This document shows, piece after piece, positions 6,519-9,069 of a stretch of 9,069 nt of DNA. The stretch comes from Actinomycetota bacterium. Its GTDB lineage: Bacteria > Actinomycetota > Actinomycetes > S36-B12. Below the pieces are notes generated by a model. That model worked only from the letters and a program-made list of their open reading frames with translations. It had not been told where the DNA came from and made no database searches. Location of the stretch: assembly GCA_009702725.1 (NCBI GenBank), contig WLHM01000036.1, positions 1 to 9,069 of the forward strand, given 5' to 3'. Numbering within the stretch: position 1 is the stretch's first letter; the number at the start of each line of letters is the position of its first letter. Both the position numbers and the translations under genes were made by a program.

Positions 6519-7790
6519 ATGTCGCCGTCAAATGGCGCTAAGGCCGGTCTGCCCCAGGTGGGTGACCGGCCTCGTGTCGTACTGGGGGTCGCCGGTGGGA
6601 TCGCGGCTTATAAAGGCGTCGAAGTACTCCGGGGCTTGACCGAAACCGGCCATGAAGTCACGGTGGTTCCAACCGCCGCTGCTTTGAAATTTGTTGGTGA
6701 GCCCACTTGGGCGGCTTTGTCAGCGCGCCCGGTTGCTTCAACCGTTTGGCAAAATTCCCATGAGGTGTCACACGTTAAATTAGGTCAGCAGGCTGATTGT
6801 GTGGTGGTGGCACCGGCTACCGCTGATCTATTAGCGAGAGCAACGCATGGAATTGCGAATGATCTATTGACAAATGTGCTGCTGACCGCCCGCTGTCCAG
6901 TTGTGCTGGCCCCGGCAATGCATACTGAAATGTGGCAGCACCCCGCTACCCAGCACAATATTTCAGTACTTCGGGCCCGCGGAGTTATCGTGCTGGAGCC
7001 GGCTTCCGGGCGTCTTACCGGCCCTGATGTCGGAATCGGTCGTCTACCAGATCCCCACGCGATCGTGGCTGCTGTGCAAGATGTACTGCGCCGGCCGCCA
7101 AAAAGTGATTTGGCCGGCCGCCGCGTGGTAATCAGTGCGGGGGGTACCCGTGAATCGTGGGATCCCGTCCGATTTATCGGGAATATTAGCAGTGGTCGGC
7201 AAGGTGTTGAGTTGGCTCGAACCGCAGTTTCCCGCGGCGCGCTCGTGACTTTGGTGGCTGCGCACCTAACCGTCCCAGCGCCAGCGGGGGTCACGTTGCG
7301 GTTGGTGAGTTCGGCGGCCGAGTTACTACAGGAAATGTTAGCCGCGGCAGGTGGCGCAGATGCGGTGGTAATGGCTGCCGCGGTGGCTGATTTTCGCCCC
7401 GAAGTTCTGGCCACGAGCAAGATTAAGAAACCCGATGAGCCAATGGATATGAGCCTTAGGCTTACCCAAACTGTTGATGTTTTGGCCGAGTTGGTGCGCT
7501 GGCGCGAAGGCGGCCTGCCGGTAATTGTTGGATTCGCCGCCGAGACGGCCCTTGATGGTGATGAGTTGGCTGAGCTAGGCCGGCGCAAGTTGGCGCGCAA
7601 GGGCTGCGACCTCCTGGTCGTAAATGAGGTTGGGCGCCAAGTGGTGTTTGGGGCAGAAGAAAATGAAGTGACGATCTTGGGTCATGAAGGCACCCACGTG
7701 CAGGTTGCTAGGGCTTCAAAAGCGGCAATTTCTGATGCCGTCTGGGACGCCGTGGTGCAGGAGTGGAAACGCTCCTTGCCATTAGACTAA
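6519..7790 (+). CDS. coaBC: Bifunctional phosphopantothenoylcysteine decarboxylase / phosphopantothenate-cysteine ligase
   Basis: CoaBC (Dfp) joins 4'-phosphopantothenate to cysteine using CTP (CoaB, C-terminal half) and then decarboxylates the product to 4'-phosphopantetheine (CoaC, N-terminal half, FMN), two middle steps of coenzyme A synthesis. In the 423-residue protein the flavoprotein half (about 18-190) shows VLGVAGGIAAYK (21-32), the active-site His85 in SHVKLG, VVAPATADLLA (96-106), the substrate motif PAMHTEMW (132-139) and GRLTGPDVGIGRL (164-176). The CoaB half (about 198-420) shows SAGGTRESWDPVRFIGN (206-222) with SSGRQG, MAAAVADFRP (285-294), KIKK (301-304), VGFAAET (337-343) and RKGCDLLVVN (360-369). 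PAMH replaces the E. coli PAMN, and the flap lacks the E. coli ACG cysteine; as recalled, mycobacterial CoaBC shares both. The start ATG has no strong ribosome binding site; GTG at 6558 is an alternative that would trim 13 residues. Confidence 0.95.
   Translation: MSPSNGAKAGLPQVGDRPRVVLGVAGGIAAYKGVEVLRGLTETGHEVTVVPTAAALKFVGEPTWAALSARPVASTVWQNSHEVSHVKLGQQADCVVVAPATADLLARATHGIANDLLTNVLLTARCPVVLAPAMHTEMWQHPATQHNISVLRARGVIVLEPASGRLTGPDVGIGRLPDPHAIVAAVQDVLRRPPKSDLAGRRVVISAGGTRESWDPVRFIGNISSGRQGVELARTAVSRGALVTLVAAHLTVPAPAGVTLRLVSSAAELLQEMLAAAGGADAVVMAAAVADFRPEVLATSKIKKPDEPMDMSLRLTQTVDVLAELVRWREGGLPVIVGFAAETALDGDELAELGRRKLARKGCDLLVVNEVGRQVVFGAEENEVTILGHEGTHVQVARASKAAISDAVWDAVVQEWKRSLPLD
7092..7120 (+). 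other. Predicted mRNA hairpin at the CoaC/CoaB domain junction
   Basis: CGGCC plus GCCAAA (7092-7102) can pair with TTTGGC (7109-7114) and, after a bulged C at 7115, GGCCG (7116-7120), leaving a six-base loop AAGTGA. This is an 11-pair stem with a single bulge, inside coaBC, covering residues 192-201 of the linker between the two enzyme domains. The pairing is seen directly. Whether it forms in the mRNA or slows ribosomes is inference, and chance in a GC-rich linker is possible. Confidence 0.35.
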
Positions 7791-7846
7791 GGCCCCAAGC
7801 TTGATCACCAATTGTTGGTTTTACGACATCTGTAAGGGGATATCAC
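7791..7846 (+). other. coaBC-metK intergenic leader
   Basis: This is the largest non-coding gap in the window. It holds three closely packed short palindromes, CAAGCTTG (7796-7803), TGATCA (7802-7807) and CAATTG (7809-7814); the last is the centre of the small inverted repeat ACCAA-TTG-TTGGT (7807-7819), followed by TTT. A ribosome binding site follows. I see no convincing -35/-10 pair: TTGATC at 7801 has no good -10 at the right distance. The gap is too short to hold a SAM riboswitch together with the other elements. Confidence 0.5.
7834..7839 (+). promoter_or_regulatory. Ribosome binding site of metK
   Basis: AAGGGG lies seven bases before a GTG codon and is the strongest Shine-Dalgarno-like sequence seen before any gene here. 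It fixes the GTG at 7847 as the metK start and suggests that metK is translated independently, unlike the coupled genes upstream. Confidence 0.8.
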
Positions 7847-9069
7847 GTGTCTAAGCGCCTGTTCACGTCAGAATCGGTTACCGAGGGTCATCCAGACAAA
7901 ATGGCGGACCAAATCAGCGATGCGATTCTCGATGACTTGCTTCGGCAAGATCCGCGCAGCCGGGTTGCAGTTGAAACAATGTTGACAACCGGTCAGGTGC
8001 ACGTGGCGGGTGAGGTCACCACCGAGGGTTTCGCCGATGTCATTCGTTTGGTGCGCGATACCGTGCTGGGCATTGGGTATGACTCCTCGACAAAAGGCTT
8101 TGACGGTGAGTCCTGTGGCATTTCGGTATCTATTGGCAAGCAATCACCTGACATCGCCCAAGGCGTTGACGATGCAATTGAAGAGCGTGAAGGCGGTAGC
8201 GGCGATCCCCTTGATCGCCAAGGAGCCGGTGACCAAGGGTTGATGTTCGGATATGCCTGCACCGACACCCTTGAGTTGATGCCGCTCCCGATTTCTTTGG
8301 CGCATCGCTTGGCTGAGCAATTGACCGAAGTGCGCAAGGACGGTCGAGTGCCGTACCTTCGCCCCGATGGTAAGACCCAGGTCACCATCGAATACGACGA
8401 GGACGATCGCCCCACCCGAATCGACACCATTGTGGTTTCGAGCCAGCATTCGCGCGATATAAATCTTGAAACCATGCTCACCCCTGACATTCGAAAGTAC
8501 GTGGTTGATCCGATCCTGGAAACCGTGGAACTTGATTCTCGGGACTACCGACTTTTGGTTAACCCAACCGGCCGTTTCGAGGTAGGTGGCCCGATGGGCG
8601 ATGCTGGGCTAACCGGCCGCAAAATCATCGTTGACACTTACGGAGGCATGGCCCGACACGGTGGTGGGGCATTTTCAGGTAAGGATCCGTCCAAGGTAGA
8701 CCGCTCGGCTGCATATGCGGTCCGCTGGGTGGCTAAGAACGTGGTTGCTGCAGGCTTAGCAACACGGTGTGAGGTGCAGGTTGCCTACGCAATTGGCAAA
8801 GCCCACCCGGTCGGTGTCTTCGTCGAGACATTCGGTACCGGCGTTATCGGAGACGAAGCCATCCAAGACGCAGTGCTTCGGGTATTTCATCTGCGCCCAG
8901 CGGCAATCATTCGCGATTTGGATCTGCTGCGGCCGATTTTTAGGGTCACCAGCGCCTATGGACACTTTGGCCGCCCACAGGGCACCAATGAGTTACTCGA
9001 CGCGGATCAGCCGGCACAGCGAACGCAGGTGGGCCCGACCTTTACCTGGGAGAACACCGACCGTGCCGA
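7847..9069 (+). CDS. metK: S-adenosylmethionine synthetase (3' partial)
   Basis: MetK makes S-adenosylmethionine, the main methyl donor, from methionine and ATP; it is a cytoplasmic tetramer. Translation from GTG 7847 stays open to the window end: 407 full codons plus two bases, with no stop reached. Signature motifs are TEGHPDK (12-18), GYDSSTKGFDG (77-87), QSPDIAQGVD (99-108), the GAGDQGLMFGYA hexapeptide region (126-137), GRFEVGGPMGDAGLTGRK (242-259), GGGAFSGKDPSKVDRS (272-287), AYAIGKAHPVG (313-323) and RDLDLLRPI (356-364). The sequence closes with FTWENTDRA, which in actinobacterial MetK is followed by only about 5-10 residues, so the gene is almost complete. It is already longer than the usual 400-odd total because about 17-20 extra residues sit between AYGHFGR (370-376) and FTWE (399-402). 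In related genomes priA often follows, beyond this window. Confidence 0.95.
   Translation, partial: MSKRLFTSESVTEGHPDKMADQISDAILDDLLRQDPRSRVAVETMLTTGQVHVAGEVTTEGFADVIRLVRDTVLGIGYDSSTKGFDGESCGISVSIGKQSPDIAQGVDDAIEEREGGSGDPLDRQGAGDQGLMFGYACTDTLELMPLPISLAHRLAEQLTEVRKDGRVPYLRPDGKTQVTIEYDEDDRPTRIDTIVVSSQHSRDINLETMLTPDIRKYVVDPILETVELDSRDYRLLVNPTGRFEVGGPMGDAGLTGRKIIVDTYGGMARHGGGAFSGKDPSKVDRSAAYAVRWVAKNVVAAGLATRCEVQVAYAIGKAHPVGVFVETFGTGVIGDEAIQDAVLRVFHLRPAAIIRDLDLLRPIFRVTSAYGHFGRPQGTNELLDADQPAQRTQVGPTFTWENTDRA

Noticed and set aside
6785..7600. A 271-codon open frame on the minus strand across coaBC.
   Set aside because: It lies opposite a clearly identified enzyme, its product is Ser/Thr/Arg-rich low-complexity sequence typical of antisense frames, and it has no ribosome binding site or family motif.
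7807..7822. A possible intrinsic terminator after coaBC (ACCAA-TTG-TTGGT followed by TTT).
   Set aside because: The stem is only five pairs, AT-rich, with a three-base loop and a very short T run. It is too weak to call a terminator.
7791..7846. A SAM riboswitch before metK.
   Set aside because: The 56-base gap also has to hold the ribosome binding site, and no SAM riboswitch core helices could be traced in it.

Overview
The window is a compact stretch of core-metabolism genes, all on the + strand, most likely from an actinobacterium (Actinomycetota). Three things point there. The gene order carB-pyrK-pyrD-pyrF-gmk-rpoZ-coaBC-metK is the usual actinobacterial layout. The proteins carry actinobacterial wording, such as PAMHTEMW in CoaBC, an omega subunit with a short conserved core and no long tail, and a MetK opening SKRLFTSESVTEGHPDK. 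GTG starts are used. Base composition looks moderately GC-rich by eye (not computed), lower than Streptomyces or Mycobacterium, which would suit an uncultured or aquatic lineage. I cannot place it further.

Region 1 (1-5691) is the end of a pyrimidine (UMP) biosynthesis operon. It holds most of carB (large subunit of carbamoyl phosphate synthase; the first ~84 residues lie before the window), pyrK and pyrD (the NAD-linked class 1B dihydroorotate dehydrogenase) and pyrF (OMP decarboxylase). Region 2 (5691-7790) continues without a break into gmk (guanylate kinase), rpoZ (RNA polymerase omega) and coaBC (bifunctional coenzyme A synthesis enzyme). From pyrK to coaBC the genes overlap by 1-20 bases or are 5 bases apart, so they are probably co-transcribed and translationally coupled. 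Region 3 (7791-9069) is a 56-base leader with a strong ribosome binding site, followed by metK (S-adenosylmethionine synthetase), which runs off the window just short of its expected end.

The genes jointly cover UMP synthesis from carbamoyl phosphate onward (minus pyrB and pyrC), GMP phosphorylation, a polymerase subunit, and CoA and SAM synthesis. No RNA gene, mobile element, CRISPR array, phage gene or defence system is visible, and I see no undescribed system. The points worth a second look are modest: a type I pyrF where many actinobacteria have type II, the absence of the integration host factor gene (mihF) normally found between pyrF and gmk, an in-frame extension near the end of MetK, a strong hairpin at the domain junction of coaBC, and a palindrome-dense metK leader.
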